This document shows, in pieces, positions 1 through 14,019 of a stretch of 64,000 bases of DNA. Position 1 is the first letter of the stretch; each line of letters begins with the position of its first letter. Source of the DNA: Whalleya microplaca (Eukaryota; Ascomycota; Sordariomycetes; Xylariales; Xylariaceae); contig MU385751.1 in assembly GCA_022497155.1 (NCBI GenBank), positions 310,001-374,000 on the forward strand, in the 5' to 3' direction. The notes under the pieces were generated by a model. It ran no database searches, was not told where the DNA came from, and worked only from the letters and a program-made list of their open reading frames with translations. The translations under genes were made by a program, and so were the position numbers.

Positions 1-1435
<1,435 letters not shown>

Positions 1436-1440
1436 TTAGG

Positions 1441-4400
1441 TTTATCGCTGTTCCTTATGTCTCAAGTTCTAAATTGTACAGAGAACACCGAGTGGGTTCG
1501 TGTGCTTTGAATTTCAGATCCAGACAAGCATGTATGAGAATGAGGGGAAGCTGTCCCATGAAGAAATTGGGTGACCCCTAATAAATAAATCTGAAAGCAT
1601 CGCTGCCAGATTGCGATATCGCACTTGTGACTGTATGTAGCTTGGATTCACATGTTTACATGGTAGACGATGATGGGCTAATCGATGGTATGTACATACG
1701 TAGTAGTAGTGGTAAGCTGCCGGCCGCTCGGTCTAAAATGGCTTCCATTGGTGGTCTTCCTAGAGGGTACCACTAGGTAGGTCTGATTAGTTAGGCACAT
1801 AGAGTTATTAGCTCTCCCCGCCTAATACTATTGCAGGGGTTTAGAATTTCGGCAGTCGGTCGGTATATGGTCTAAATGGCCAGTTATAGACTTAATTGTC
1901 ACATCTTTGATGGGAACTGTTAGGTGATCTATTTTAACCATAAAGTTGTTCTAAGTCCTCACAATACGGTCACATATCTTATGCTTATCTAACTGGTACC
2001 CAAAGTGTGACCTGATTCTAGGTATGGTCTTTCAGCGTTTTCACATATCAACACACGATAGAAGATAATCGAACCTTGCTTCGACAATTAAAGGAAACCA
2101 AGAATATCTGTTTTGGCGTATCTCATCAATGGTACTATTTATGCCGATGGATTCTAGTCTGAATAAGAAATGATGGCGGGGTTCAATAGGGGTTGGTCAA
2201 GCTCTTATAGAAGATAACACTTCACCTCGTATCGTGAAGATGAAAACTATCGCATCTACCGACGGCGGTATAAATCATTCCCGGCAGAATTCATAGTCCA
2301 AAGACAGGATATTTACCTTGCCGTTGAGAATGCTGAGGTGCATATTCCTGTGCATATTCACCGTAAAGTTGAGAACTGATTTCCATTACTCAGAATCTCG
2401 AGAATCGGAAGAGCTCCTCTGAATGTCTTACGATCCGAGTTGAATCCATTATCTCGGTGGAACCCCCCCCCTAGGTGTTATATCTAATATTCCCGACATC
2501 TTGATTGTTTCATCAGGAGTCCAATTCCCACGACTTGAACACATTCCTCAGTTCTTCAAATAGCCTTCTACCGTTATTATATCGTGCGATCTAGTGTTGC
2601 CCTTACAATATTGACGCAGATAGGGAGTGCCTAAGTTCTCGCAAAGGCCATTTACTGCTCTTTCTTGGTATTTAAGATACTCATTACGACTTTGTATTGG
2701 CCGAGACATGTTGTAAGAGGTGGTGTTGAACCTTTGGTGTTTAAGAAATGACCACATGTTGAGACTATGTCGATTTGTCCCTTAGATAGAAACGCTTGAT
2801 ACTTACATCAAACCGGAATATATATCATGTTCATAGTGCATATCAAGTCTGCCTATATATTTTGATGATTTTTGGTACTTAATCTAATGCAAACGGCCCT
2901 TACAGCTTTCTTCAACTGGTCCTCTAGTACATCCGGGCCTGCAAAACAATCGTATGGGAATGCGACTGATTATTGAACAAGTCAAAGGCCCACACTAGTT
3001 GCCTCTGCGAAACGGTGGATAAAGGAGTTGGAAGTAGTTGACATAACACAACTAGATCATAGCTAAGGCAGTTAAGTGTTGCATGTGCGCACCAGGTATA
3101 TACAGGCAACGGCGTGTACAATTTTACCTAGGTACCGGTAAATTGTACCTAGGTAGGTACTCATACAAGTTGGCAGGATCGAAACTTCCCAACATTGGGA
3201 GGTCCTGCAGACGAATCAAAGTGCAGGTCCGCCTGAAATGCGGGAATGTGCGAGTTCAATGCATGGCCATTATGCGCCCCTGCTCATCCGAACTTTCATC
3301 ATTCCGTAGGTGCTCCTAACGTTCTCACCAATGTTCGCGTCGTCTCTTTTCACTCTCATGTAGTTAAACCCACACAGACATATAGAACATTGTATATTAT
3401 ATTGCATTATCCGCTCAGTCTATTTCACATGTAGCAATTGTTAATATCAGGAGCTTTAAAAACGCCCTATCGATGCGACGAAACGGTTTGTATTCTGTAG
3501 ACATTTGTATTATCTCGTATATTTAATAACAAGCCTATGAAGTATACATTGCTAACAATTAGACGGCCTATGTTACTAAACTATAAATGCTAGCTGGTGT
3601 CGAGTTTCGGGTCCCTGCGCACCTATATTGATGTGCCACTGCTCGTTGGGAAGGTATTATATACTTCAATTGTTTCGCTTGCTTGATACGAGATCTATAT
3701 TTTGTCTATTTATATATACAAGCGAGACAAACAGATAGATCCATCTGCGTGTTCATTCAGGGAAACCTTAATAAGTTGATAGGCTATGTTATCATACAAT
3801 GTTAATTTCTCTAGTACTGTGATAGATCAGGAGCCATGGTATGATTCCTAGGTGAGCGTTCATATATATGTATGCTGTTATACCTGGGGTAACCTTACAA
3901 TCCTCCTTGCCTTGCTACATTGAGCTAATTAGTTAAGTAAGATGTACAGCCTAACTGTTTAAGCTTTTAAGCATAGCCTATCACAAACCTCTTTTAACTA
4001 CTGCGGTGTCCGGCAAAGATATTATACCCCTGCATTGCACTCTTGGCTTCGACTATACCGATTCTGGAAGAGCTTTCAGAAGATACATCTGCGAATATGC
4101 CCCTGCCAGCGCACTGACGAAACAAGACCGGGGTATAATTTCCACTCTAAAGGGGTAGTATATCCTTCGAGCTGCTAGAATGTGGATATTGCTTTTGCAG
4201 CTAGCTATTATTGAACGCCGGAACCAAGGGAATTTTACTAATAATGGTGCGTTATATGTCTCCTTTTTCAATTACACCACTTACTCTCCAATGTATCCCT
4301 TTTTTGATTACCGTTTGGTCGCTGGTGACATCTTTTGAGTGACAGGATTGAGCGACCGCCTTAGTGATCTGAACCTCTCGCAAGTACCCTAGCATTTATT

Positions 4401-5051
4401 TTCTTCTTACTCGTAGGGGGGAAATAGGGGTAGAAGAGAAGAGTATCTGATGTGGATTTGTGAACGACGAGCAAGAACAAGGCAATCAAAAATACTGATG
4501 GCCGAGGCCCCTTTTTTTCCTTTCGAGTAATTACTAATTCCGACAAACTACCCATTTCCAAGAATGTTAGATATGATGCATGAACCTAATTCCATTGTTG
4601 ACTCCAAAATTATCATCATGTCAATGCCTATCGTCTCGCTCACACTTCGAGTTCCGTAGTTCACTAGTGAAAACCTCGCCGCTTGCGCTTCAGAGATCTG
4701 TTACTTACATAGTATCTTAATCGATTATTGCCCACTTCAGTAAATATCTTCAAGCTACTGGAGGTTGAATTGTATTACTTACTGCCGCGATAATCCTGGC
4801 ACCAAATTTCAAGCCACGTACCAGCACGGCTACTGAAACAGAGTATATAACCTTGAGAGCGTGCTACTATCTCGTAACGATAACGCGTTATCTAGAGGAT
4901 TATCTGTAGCAGAGCCTTCGCTTTGAGTATAAGTAAAATCTGAAAGCAAGAGAAGTGAACAAAACGCTACCATCATATACAAGTTGTGAATAATGAACCT
5001 CGATACTACAGCAAATCTGTAACTCAGACCGCAAATATGTGCAATCCGACG
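1441..5051. other. Intergenic, no gene seen
   Basis: About 3.6 kb of AT-rich sequence between two minus-strand genes. Open frames here are short, lack motifs and have no codon bias, so none is called. It holds two palindromes (3116-3148 and 4879-4892, the latter GATAACGCGTTATC) and several TACCTAGGTA-type words common in intergenic DNA of such fungi. Confidence 0.6.
3116..3148. repeat. Near-perfect palindrome
   Basis: GTACAATTTTACC on the left mirrors GGTAAATTGTAC on the right around TAGGTACC. It could form a hairpin or be a dimeric protein site. It is not next to a recognised gene. Confidence 0.5.
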
Positions 5052-6522
5052 CTACGAATCTGCTACTGCCAATCTAGGTGCCTTCGTCACCAGCAGACTT
5101 TGCACGGTTTCTAGCGCACTCAGCTGGGCACCAAAGTTCGACTGGCCATCGAATCCACCTATATACCACTTCATACCGCAGGTTGAATTGGCATGCTCGC
5201 TGCAGCTCGAGGCGGCACCTTTGGCGCTGCTCTTGAGTAGGCCCAAAATTGTCTCGCTCACGCTCGGTACCAAGACTGCTGTCTTCCCTAGCCAACGCGA
5301 CAGACTAGCCTTGAAACTCATCTGATCAACGTTGCACTTGTTGTCTAGTTCGCAGTTCTGTTCGTACATTACGCCAGTAGAATTGGCTGTTGGACCGAAG
5401 AAGGTGCTCTTCGCAGTGGCAACTAGACGCTGTACTCTTGATTCCCACTGCGATGACCACCAGTTAGTATACTCGGACAATACGGGTAAGATATAGCCAA
5501 AAGAAAAATACATACCACCGAGTCGCCTTCCGTAAAAGCATACATGTGGGCAGCTCCATGGAGATAGGTAGCAATGTTGTAGGACCATTGGGTTTGGTCT
5601 AGCACGGAGCAATTCGCGTTATTCTCATCCCCCGCACCATCAAAAACGCGATACTCGCTGGTCACTAGGCCAATGCTAACGGACCAATCATATATCTTGA
5701 CAGCCCAGTCGGCGAACGTTTGATTACCAGTGTACCGGGCGAGCCGAGCTGCAGTTTGGAAGAATCCGCCATTGGTCACCGAGTTCTTATAATGGTATCC
5801 GTTTGCTGACGGGTCGTATTGCCACTTTAAGCCGCCTCCGCACTACAGCAATGGGAATCTTAGCACTTTCTCCTTTTAGACTTTCGATGGAAACTGGGAG
5901 TTCTGAGATCTGTATTGGGAGTCTAATTTTTAATGATGCTATGATAGATACTGTTGCTCATGAAACAAGATGTATCGAGTGATGGATGATTTTGAATGCT
6001 ACTCACTGTTCCGCTGTCTGCATTCCAGCGTCTCACGAAGTCCTCGAATGCGTTGGTACCAATCGCGAGCCACGAATTGGCACATTCACCAGCCACCGCG
6101 GTTCCGGATTTGTTGCAAGGTAGGGGCTCAAAGTTGTATTCCATCGCAGTTAAGGCGTTGTACACCCAATAAGCTTGGTCATCATTTGCTTCCCAAGAAG
6201 CCTGCTCCGGAGGAACAAAATCATACTTGGGCCCGACGTTCTTACCGAGAGCGTAGAGAATATCGGATTGATACGTTGGGTCGCCGGTGTACACCGTGTA
6301 GTCGAGCAAGCCGTTCCAAGCAGATCCAGACATCCACCAAAACCAGGGCTGGGGCTGCGTAAACTGGCCGGCCGTCGAAGTAGGGTCATGGTACACATAG
6401 AGGCCCTTTGCAATTTGGCTAGCAGCCAATTTGATTGAAGCTTCGGCATTCACATCGATGCTCAGGGTAGCCCCGATGGTGACGAGGGTAGTTATCGTAG
6501 CGATGCTCGACAGGCCCTTCAT
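5052..6522 (-). CDS. Secreted GH76 alpha-1,6-mannanase-like protein (Dfg5/Dcw1 family)
   Basis: Three exons: 6522-6007, 5842-5516 and 5447-5052, giving 412 residues. Donors are GTGAGT and GTATGT; the second intron has a CTAAC branch site. An N-terminal signal peptide (about residues 1-20, rich in I, T and V) precedes the alpha/alpha-barrel. Family landmarks are [16 protein letters not shown] (66-81), EANDDQAYW (111-119), which holds the paired acidic residues of the GH76 active site, and CGGGLKWQ plus [11 protein letters not shown] at the exon 2 start. Proteins of this family cut or transglycosylate alpha-mannan and help attach GPI proteins to the fungal wall. The C-terminus ends without the hydrophobic GPI-anchor tail usual for Dfg5/Dcw1, so a freely secreted form is inferred. 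All frames are intact. Confidence 0.9.
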
Positions 6523-7979
6523 CTTGACAGCAATCTCTCACGATGAGCCTATACCGCTGAGAATAAAAAAGCGGCAAAAGGAACAGGGTGTTCTTCATTT
6601 ATACATGGATCGAATGAGAATACCGCTGCAGAAGCAACGCTACCCGGCCCCCTGGGACATAAACCATTGTGACAGTCATCATGACAGTCAAATGCTAAAG
6701 TGTCAATCCTTTCGCAGCTTACTAATGGAAGTCTAGGTCTCAAAAAGGAAGCTCGTATATTACGTACAGTCTTTATATAGAGACTAATCCAATTAGAACA
6801 GTTATTGCAGGGGTCCCAGAAAGACTCCTGCAGGTACCTGGAACTTTAAAACAGTTCAACGGCTGGTAATCGTACTAAACTCTGCTAAAACCTACCTAGT
6901 CAATTCGTATTGGATAGGGGGGCCAGATTGAGGCTGACTAGGTACCGGTGGCTGGCTGTTCTGGCCCGTGGCTGAGGCACTTTTACTGCTAGCTAGGTAT
7001 TATGTATGGAGAAGTTCCCCGCCCTGTCAACTTTAATAAATTCAACCTCGAAATTGACATACTTCTGTGGCAATGTATACATGTCAATTATTTGCAGTCA
7101 CTCCAAGCAAGTCACATATCCAATAATGACTTATGCGGTAGAAAGACTAACTTATATATCGCTACTCATCTTTATAGATGAAACCACTTATTAAATTAGA
7201 TAGGAGAAGTATTTGGTAGAAGTCACGTGCAGCGGTACATTGTGGGCGCATATCAAAGAACAGATGGTTTAAAATATCTTAGGACGCTGTTGATGCGAGA
7301 GCCCATTGCGCCGAGGGAAGCATAGAGCAGTCGGCACTGCTCTATGAGTAGAGATCTACGTACAAAGCGGATAGGCAGAGGTAGAAACTATTATACTATC
7401 ACTAACGACGGAGTTAGGTGAGATGATCTACAGTCCAAGAGAAATTAACTGTCTCTACCTATAGGCCAAAGCATGGTCCACCGCTACTTACCAGTTACCT
7501 AAAGGAGAGAGACCAGAGTGCTTCCCTAGGTATTGCCTCGTTACATGTGTGTAATTCACCTAGAGGCCATATGTTGACTTTGCACTTCCGATTTTAACGG
7601 ATTTCATAACATCGCACTGCCTCCAAGTCAACCCCATGGGAGGTAGTTAGTGGTTGCTATAAATACCGGCATTCTCCAACAAGAAACAAACTACCGTAGA
7701 CGGTAATAAGGCCTGAAATGTATATGCGCCGGTTCTTTAGAGAAACCGTAAATAGGTAGTCTAGGTTTGCATCAATCCTAATTCGTAAGCTTGATGCGGC
7801 GACATTAATCAAAGGGGAAGTGCATTTATTTAACACTAGTTGAAGAGCGACGCAAGAAAACCTTCTCAAAGCTCTGGAAAGGAAAGACGAATAATAGACA
7901 TGATAAGAAATAGCTCTGCCGTTCTCTTCTTCATTTACCATACGCTCCTACATGTAACCCATCTCTAGTTCAACCCTAT
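6523..7979. other. Intergenic, no gene seen; one perfect hairpin
   Basis: No credible coding frame. It contains a perfect 11-bp stem, CATAGAGCAGT with its complement, and a CGGC loop at 7321-7346. The GH76 promoter must lie in the first few hundred bases. Confidence 0.55.
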
Positions 7980-8519
7980 CTAACATTTGAAGTAACACTT
8001 CATCGATTTAAACTCTTTTGTAGAGCCTTGGGCTGAGGTACATTGCCGCTTCCTATCAAAACTGCCCACGACGAGGTTTGTTGAGCCTGCAGGATCTTGG
8101 CAGTCATAATCTATTCCACACAGAAGTCAGAGTTTGCTTTGACTGGTGTGTTGCAAGCCATATGAAATATGAATGGTAGCATCCAGGAGACGCCTACTCC
8201 AGAGTTATGTCTTTAGAATAGACTACTCCACGAACCAGTCCATAGGTATCATACACTTTAGTAACTAACCTTTAAACAAATCGCAGTCCGTTCCATACGT
8301 GCCGTCGCCTGCAACAAGGACCGAGGCAAAAGAGTCGTACTGGTAACAGTTGCCCCCACAGGATGGCTTGTAGTTGCTGATCTCATCAAGATTGCTGCAC
8401 CCGGCTTTGCTATAATATTTTACGCATTGCCCTTGGGCCACCCCATCCTTCTTCTTTGTACACTCCTCTGCCACGACTATCAACGCACTGTAGAGAATAA
8501 CGGTTGCTGAGAAACGCAT
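7980..8519 (-). CDS. Small secreted cysteine-rich protein, unknown function
   Basis: Two exons, 8519-8270 and 8110-7980, joined across a 159-bp intron with donor GTTAGT and acceptor GAATAG, give 126 residues. The join is in phase and adds a cysteine-rich tail (DYDCQ...CYFKC), which is why it is preferred to the unspliced frame that stops at once. The start at 8519 is chosen because MRFSATVILYSALIVVAEEC is a standard signal peptide; an upstream in-frame ATG at 8573 would add 18 residues before it. Ten cysteines remain after the start. Motifs CGGNCYQYDSF and GDGTYGTDC resemble small secreted proteins of plant- and insect-associated fungi. A candidate effector by size, signal peptide and cysteine content only; no activity is asserted. 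Confidence 0.72.
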
Positions 8520-10209
8520 ATTAGATAGCAATAATACGAAGGATTGCCCTGTCGGCTCGGGTATGTATGGCATTGAATTTCTGTTCAGAGAGGCTCAAAA
8601 AGACAAGGGGACAAAACAGGCATTAGACAAGAGATATGCTGGCTAGCAGTTTTGACTTCAGTATGTATGTGTATGAGAGATATTATGCTAAACGATGAAA
8701 GGGGACGCCAACTAAACACAGCAAAAGAGATATGTCCTCGTTTATATGGGAAGTTTGCCTCTTGATCTTCAATAATTCTAACCCATTATGTTAAACTATG
8801 ACTTGAGCAAAAAGTCCTTTAGGAGTTGCATGGGTAGCTAGTCTTACTGTATTATCTGCAGCGCTACGAGGCTATGTTAGGTACCTGATGTCAGTGACTT
8901 CATAAAACCAGTAGTAAAAAACCTCTGCTTGCGCTAACGGCACCATCCATCCAGGACAATAAAGTTGCGTACGACGATTCCAATAAGTGGCCTAATCAAA
9001 TCGACATCGTTAAACACTAGATAATATTAATGTAGCAAAGCTGATTCTGTCGCTAGGGCAGTAGATGGGAAAAGTACCTAGGCTTAAGCGCGAAAGGCTG
9101 GCCTAACAGGAATGCATATCACTTACACGGCAAGGTTGGTAAAGACTTGAAACACTCGCATGGCATTGTAGTCTTCATGATCTATTATTATAATAAGCCT
9201 TTACGTAAGATTTATTGCCTAGTCTATCGAGATACAATGCCTGGGGTCAAGGAGGTGTAAGGATCGTCGAACCTGTTTCTGGACATTTACCGTAACACGA
9301 CATACATAGGTGCAGTCAATTATTTCTCAATTTGGCCATTTGGAGAGAATCCTGCACTTATGTATATCCTTCTGATATAATTAATTGTACGTAGGTATAT
9401 CTTGATCGCTATGAATGACTGCCACGTTGCTGGTGTCAGCAATTACATTGCCTTACTTGGCGGCTTGATCTACCCCAGAGACACAGATAGAGTTCCACCT
9501 GCTTAATTTTGGCAAAGGGCTACTGAAATGACTTGCTGACGTTTTTGTCCTATATCCTAACATTGATGCTGTCTTGGCGGCATGTAAATTATATATGTTA
9601 TATACATGGAACCCCAGACTCCACACTGCGTGGACCGCTTAAAGATGAACCGAACTTTATATTTCCAAGGGTATTTTGCGAAATGAGTTCATGTATGTAG
9701 CATTCCGGTAGATCTTTATTGAAGATCTCCGCCTTACTGTTGGAGACTCAGCTGGAACTACGTCATCAATATGAACTGTCCTCGCCTCGTATTCCTTAGA
9801 AACGTGATCCTCAGGCTAGAGCCTTGAGAATTTCGAATGTTCTCACTGGCTTAAGAGGGTCGAGTTCAAAGAACCGCTCGGAGAAAGGATCAAAATTCTA
9901 AAGATTAATGGTGATGATTGTCGTCCCATAGTTTTAACTTCTATATTTATCTCCTTAGCTTTCCAAGCCTGTAAACCTAGGAGGCGATCCGTTAGACCAA
10001 GTGTAGCAATAGCTAGACAGTAGCTAAGAATATACTACAGCTTCAAGGGACGATGCATACATAAATATGTAACAGTCTCTAGCCTTTCAATCAAATGTTT
10101 CGACACAACATTTAGTATCCAGCGATTCTTTCTACACTATCCTTGAAAAACTACATATAAGTAGCATAAGATCCCATTCCACTTTAAGTACAATTACACC
10201 TATCCCGAC
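8520..10209. other. Intergenic between divergent secreted-protein genes
   Basis: 1.7 kb of AT-rich sequence separating two divergent small secreted-protein genes. No gene or clear repeat is seen. It must hold both promoters. Confidence 0.5.
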
Positions 10210-11233
10210 ATGAAGACCACTACCGTCATCTCTGTCCTTGTTGCTGGGGTTGCTGCACTATCCATGCCTCAAATTTCGAAGCGCGCAATCTACGAGAACA
10301 AAAAAGGAAACCTGGATATCGAGGTCAATGACAAGAAAGTTAACTTCGGTAATCAAACTCCCTGGGATGTGCTCAATAAAGCGAAAGAGAAATGTGACCA
10401 GACCACTTGCAACGAGCCTTAGTGAGTAGCATTCGGCGCCATCAATTTCGTCATTAAGCCTATTTGAGGAGCAAGAATTCCTTGATGGGGTAAAACTGGA
10501 AATAGAGCCCCCCAAAACATGTCTTATTACTCTTGACGGCTGCCCAAACAATTTAGAAAAATACACTACTGACTCCATATATTGTAGTACTGTGGAAACC
10601 AGAATAGTCACGGATGGCTCGGCACAAAAGTATAAGATTACAGTAGATGCTACCTCTAGCACTATTAACAAAGATGGGAAAAAAAGCAACCTAAAAAACA
10701 TGGTCGACACTGCTTACTGGGCAGCTAAGAAGTCGACGGAATCCCACAAGAAGACATACGGAGAAGGGTCCACTTGTGGTGGCCCGGCCACGGGATCCGC
10801 GTGCGACCCCGGTGACGAAACAGACATAATGGAGTATTGGTTCGCCCAGTCACTTTCTGTGTGAGTAACATTTGGATTTATCTATACTCGTTACCTTCGC
10901 TTTCTTTATCCAAGAACTTGACAAACTCGACATTTCCCCAGGGAATATATCTGAGAGACAAAAACCTCTAGAACTCCCGGCACTTATTAGACTCCCTGCC
11001 ATTCAACTGACTGCCTAGATCGAATGAATACTAATCTTAGATGGTATAGTGTCTGGCGTGAAAGCAACGGCGGGGCTCTGCTGTCCCAGATGAATTTCAG
11101 AATTAGCATCTCTAAAGAGGATGGCTGGGGTGATGGTATGTGTAAAACTTTTGCTACTGCCGCAACAGCGGTTGCAGCAGCGGTTAATGGTATTCTTGCT
11201 GGCGCTGCAATTGTTGCTCAGATTAGCTGCTGA
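10210..11233 (+). CDS. Secreted protein of unknown function, 225 residues
   Basis: Three exons, 10210-10421, 10588-10860 and 11041-11233, all joined in phase; both introns use GTGAGT donors and TAG acceptors. The start has a clear signal peptide (MKTTTVISVLVAGVAALS), then a dibasic KR at residues 24-25 suggesting Kex2 processing of a short propeptide. The middle part is lysine- and threonine-rich. The C-terminal exon has a WYSVWRESNGG stretch, then an alanine-rich hydrophobic segment (TAATAVAAAVNGILAGAA) that could be a membrane-active or buried helix. Six cysteines. I do not recognise the family. Being spliced, open and signal-bearing it is very likely a real gene; its role is unknown. Confidence 0.7.
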
Positions 11234-12837
11234 GTTGTCTATCCTTGGAAAATACAACTAGGCTAAGTTTCTACAACTTGCTTGTTATTTCTTGCTTATT
11301 TCTTTCGCGTACAACCGTTTGCTATATCACATTACATAGCTACATATGGTGCTAGGAATGACTGTTTTTCTTTTTCTTTTTCATCATATAAATAAAAAGA
11401 GAGAGAAGTCTTGTGCCCGAGGGTTTAAAGCAATCACAAGTCGAAGTTAAGGCTCTAGCCGCGCTGTTGGAGTGGCAGCATGTCTTAGTGCCGTGATATT
11501 ATATGATAATATAAATGTTGATGTTAAACAGCTGTTTATAATAAACAACTGAAATAGTCTATGAAACACGAAAGGAAGACAATATAACTAGGCATAATTA
11601 AAAATGCCTACTATTAGAAGACTGATGGTATGGATATTAGTAGGGGCTGCCGGGAATAGATGCCCTTCTTATCTGTGTATTTCTTTATACTCCCCTACTC
11701 TTATGTGTTGTATACCCGGAGTTTGACAGAAAGCCCAATGCCCTTATTGGTACTGGTGACTATTGAAATACAGGGTTAATGAGGCTTAGATTGACTTGAG
11801 GATCAGCTATTCTAGAGTGGCAGATGGCCTGTTATATATGGAAACGATTATTTTGACGGTCGTCTTAGCTTATAGTAGAGATACCTACCCCGCAGTACAC
11901 TTCACTAGTAAATGGATGTATCTCAAAGTATGCTCAATTTTGATTTGTAAGATTTAGGTTTCACCAGTTGGCCCGTTGGACATCGCAACCTATGGTAATA
12001 TAAAAATACTTGCAATTGATAGGATAGACATATCGTACATGTACATAGAAAATATTTTAAGATATCAATATGGACGACACGCCACTTGATTGAATCAAGT
12101 AGCATTCCACCTTCATGGCCTATTCATATCCCATATCTGCGTCATGTAGTTAACGAAGTAGTACAATCTATTCGGTTATATCAACAGATCATTGGCAGGT
12201 TAGCCGAAGATTACCTCCACAACAGACTGGTGAGTTTGTGGTCCACAAAGTGATATGGGAGATTGACGTGATAGATTTGCGGATACTGGCAAAATAATTG
12301 ATTGGTTGTGTTACACAGCTGGCTCTGTGTCTGGGATAACAGATCAGACCGTAATGGGTAACTACTCCTTCCTTGCCCATCCTGGCAGAGCTCAATAGAC
12401 TGGACTACTGATTTGTATACAATTACGTATATACTTCTGAAGATTAAGCAAGCTGCATCCTTCTTTGCATGCTTGTGGTAGCTTTCACATCCAGCAGCTC
12501 ACTTCCGAGTATCCCCCAACACGATCACTCTAACACACAAATACCAACATACTAACCCCATCTCTTAGGGAATTGTTTACTTTCTTCTGTGTTCAGATAA
12601 TTTTAATAGACCCGACTAGTCACTTCCATTTCATTCCTTTTGCGCTATATCCAGCATTCACCACTATTACCGAGATCATACAGAAAGATACCCTGCCCCC
12701 GCTAAACGAGGACAGAGATAAAGAGGTCAAAGACGATGGTCTAATAACTGAAAAAATCGTCGACACTGAGATTCCTGGTCGGCTTGAGAAACTTCGGATC
12801 CAATATGGGGTATGATGATCTGAATGTATTTAAGTTA
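11234..12837. other. Intergenic, no firm gene
   Basis: 1.6 kb. A charged open frame at 12573-12815 may be the degraded N-terminal tail of the neighbouring MFS gene, since DHA1 transporters often start with such an acidic tail, but no splice path to the first membrane-domain motif is convincing. Nothing else is seen. Confidence 0.45.
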
Positions 12838-12937
12838 TGATGTTCTATCGTCATTGATAATATTTTCCAATGCTACTTGGGATGGTCCTGACGACTCCCA
12901 AGCTCCTTTCAATTGGCCGTCCTGGCGCAAGGTTGCC

Positions 12938-13091
12938 GATGAAATAGACGCAGGTTATGCGTAGTATAGTAGATATTATTAGAGAAGTATCATCACTAGA
13001 GTCAGAGTAGGAGGCGAAGCCTCCTATATATAAGCCACAGCTTGTGGGGCGTCCAGCCACCTGAATTATCACACAACCCTGTAATCCGTCA
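12938..13091 (-). mobile_element. Solo-LTR-like element, family A, copy 1
   Basis: On the minus strand it reads TGACGGATTACAGGG ... CTATTTCATC, with a TATA-like GCTTATATATAGG inside. It is flanked by the duplication GTTGCC (12932-12937 and 13092-13097). Three other copies lie at 31041, 43122 and 53688. TG start, near-CA end and 5-6 bp duplications fit a solo LTR. It sits inside the MFS pseudogene, where precise removal restores the frame. Confidence 0.82.
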
Positions 13092-13369
13092 GTTGCCATC
13101 GGTATCATCTTCTCCCTTAGCCAACTGGTGACCTTGATGTCGGCAAGCATGATCGCCGCTGCTCTTGATGCCATTGCCGAAGACCTACAAATTGATACTT
13201 ACACTGCCCAAATCATATTTTCGACTTATTTTCTAGGCCTCGCTACCGGTCTGTTTCTGGCTGCGCTGGTGTCAGAAATCTATGGCTGAAAGGGTATCTG
13301 GGTGGTCTGTAACATCTGGTTTATTCTGTGGAACGCAGTCTGCCCTCTTGGGAATTTGAAGGCGTTGAT

Positions 13370-13545
13370 TATCACAGTTACAGTGTGTGCAATGATAATT
13401 TAGGTGCTGCCGTGATCACTCTAATTAACTAAAGTAGAATTGTGTAAAGGTCTAAGATCTAAAAGATCTTCTTGTTGCTTAGAAGATCTCTTTTAAGCCT
13501 ATGGATCTCGGAGCAACTATAACTAATACCCCTATTATCGTGACA
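13370..13545 (-). mobile_element. Short element of family B, copy 2
   Basis: The inverse of the element at 1242-1435. The plus strand starts TATCACAGTTACAGTGTG and ends ATTATCGTGACA, flanked by the 5-bp duplication TTGAT (13365-13369 and 13546-13550). It lacks the second arm of the palindrome seen in copy 1. It lies within the MFS pseudogene, and excision restores the reading frame. Confidence 0.8.
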
Positions 13546-14019
13546 TTGATAAATACAGGAATACTCATGACAGGCATAGGTGCAAGTGGTAGTATAACGG
13601 TACGTCCGTCAGAGAGTTTGGAGGACATTATTACTAATAATCTCCCCTCTAGCTTACAAGACCCGTAATGGCAGATCTATACAAGGACCATGAACGAGGA
13701 AAGTCTCTCGCTATCGCCTCCTTCCTCCCTTATCTCGGACCAGCTCTTGGTCCTATCGTTGGAGGCTTGATCGCACAATGTGTTATGTGGCCATGGATTT
13801 TCTAGGTCATATCCATCTTCAACTTCCTCTTCACCCTCTTAGGTGTGATTTTAATCCAAGAATCATATACCCCTGTACTACTTCGTCAGAAAGCTACATC
13901 GACGTCGAAGCCGACTGTCCAGGTTTTCAAATGGGAATTTTGGCACGAATTTCTATCGAAACTGTCCGTTGGTATTATGCGACCTTTCCAACTATTATTT
14001 CTCTAATGTTTGATTTTTA

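Larger units (their letters stand above)
12838..14019 (+). pseudogene. DHA1-type MFS transporter, broken by two insertions and nonsense codons
   Basis: Recognisable DHA1 drug:H+ antiporter text appears in order: TWDGPDDSQAPFNWPSW just before the first helix, the motif region with STYFLGLATGLFLAALVSE, then the helix-4/5 block RPVMADLYKDHERGKSLAIA and SFLPYLGPALGPIVGGLIAQ. Two mobile elements interrupt it (12938-13091 and 13370-13545). Deleting each with one duplication copy rejoins the frame exactly (RKV-AIG and LKAL-INTG). A canonical intron survives at 13600-13652 (GTACGT...CTAG). Two in-frame stops fall where tryptophan is expected (TGA after EIYG near 13286, TAG after WPWIF near 13803). 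Homology ends near 14019, so the second half is missing. It is non-functional. Confidence 0.88.

Noticed and set aside
10258..10710. Open frame of 150 codons antisense to the secreted-protein gene
   Set aside because: It lies opposite exon 1, the first intron and exon 2 of the plus-strand gene, has no motif, and the plus-strand model has a signal peptide and consistent splice phases.
12573..12815. Open frame of 80 codons before the MFS pseudogene
   Set aside because: It could be the acidic N-terminal tail of the same transporter, but no splice path links it to the first recognised motif, so it was not included in the pseudogene span.
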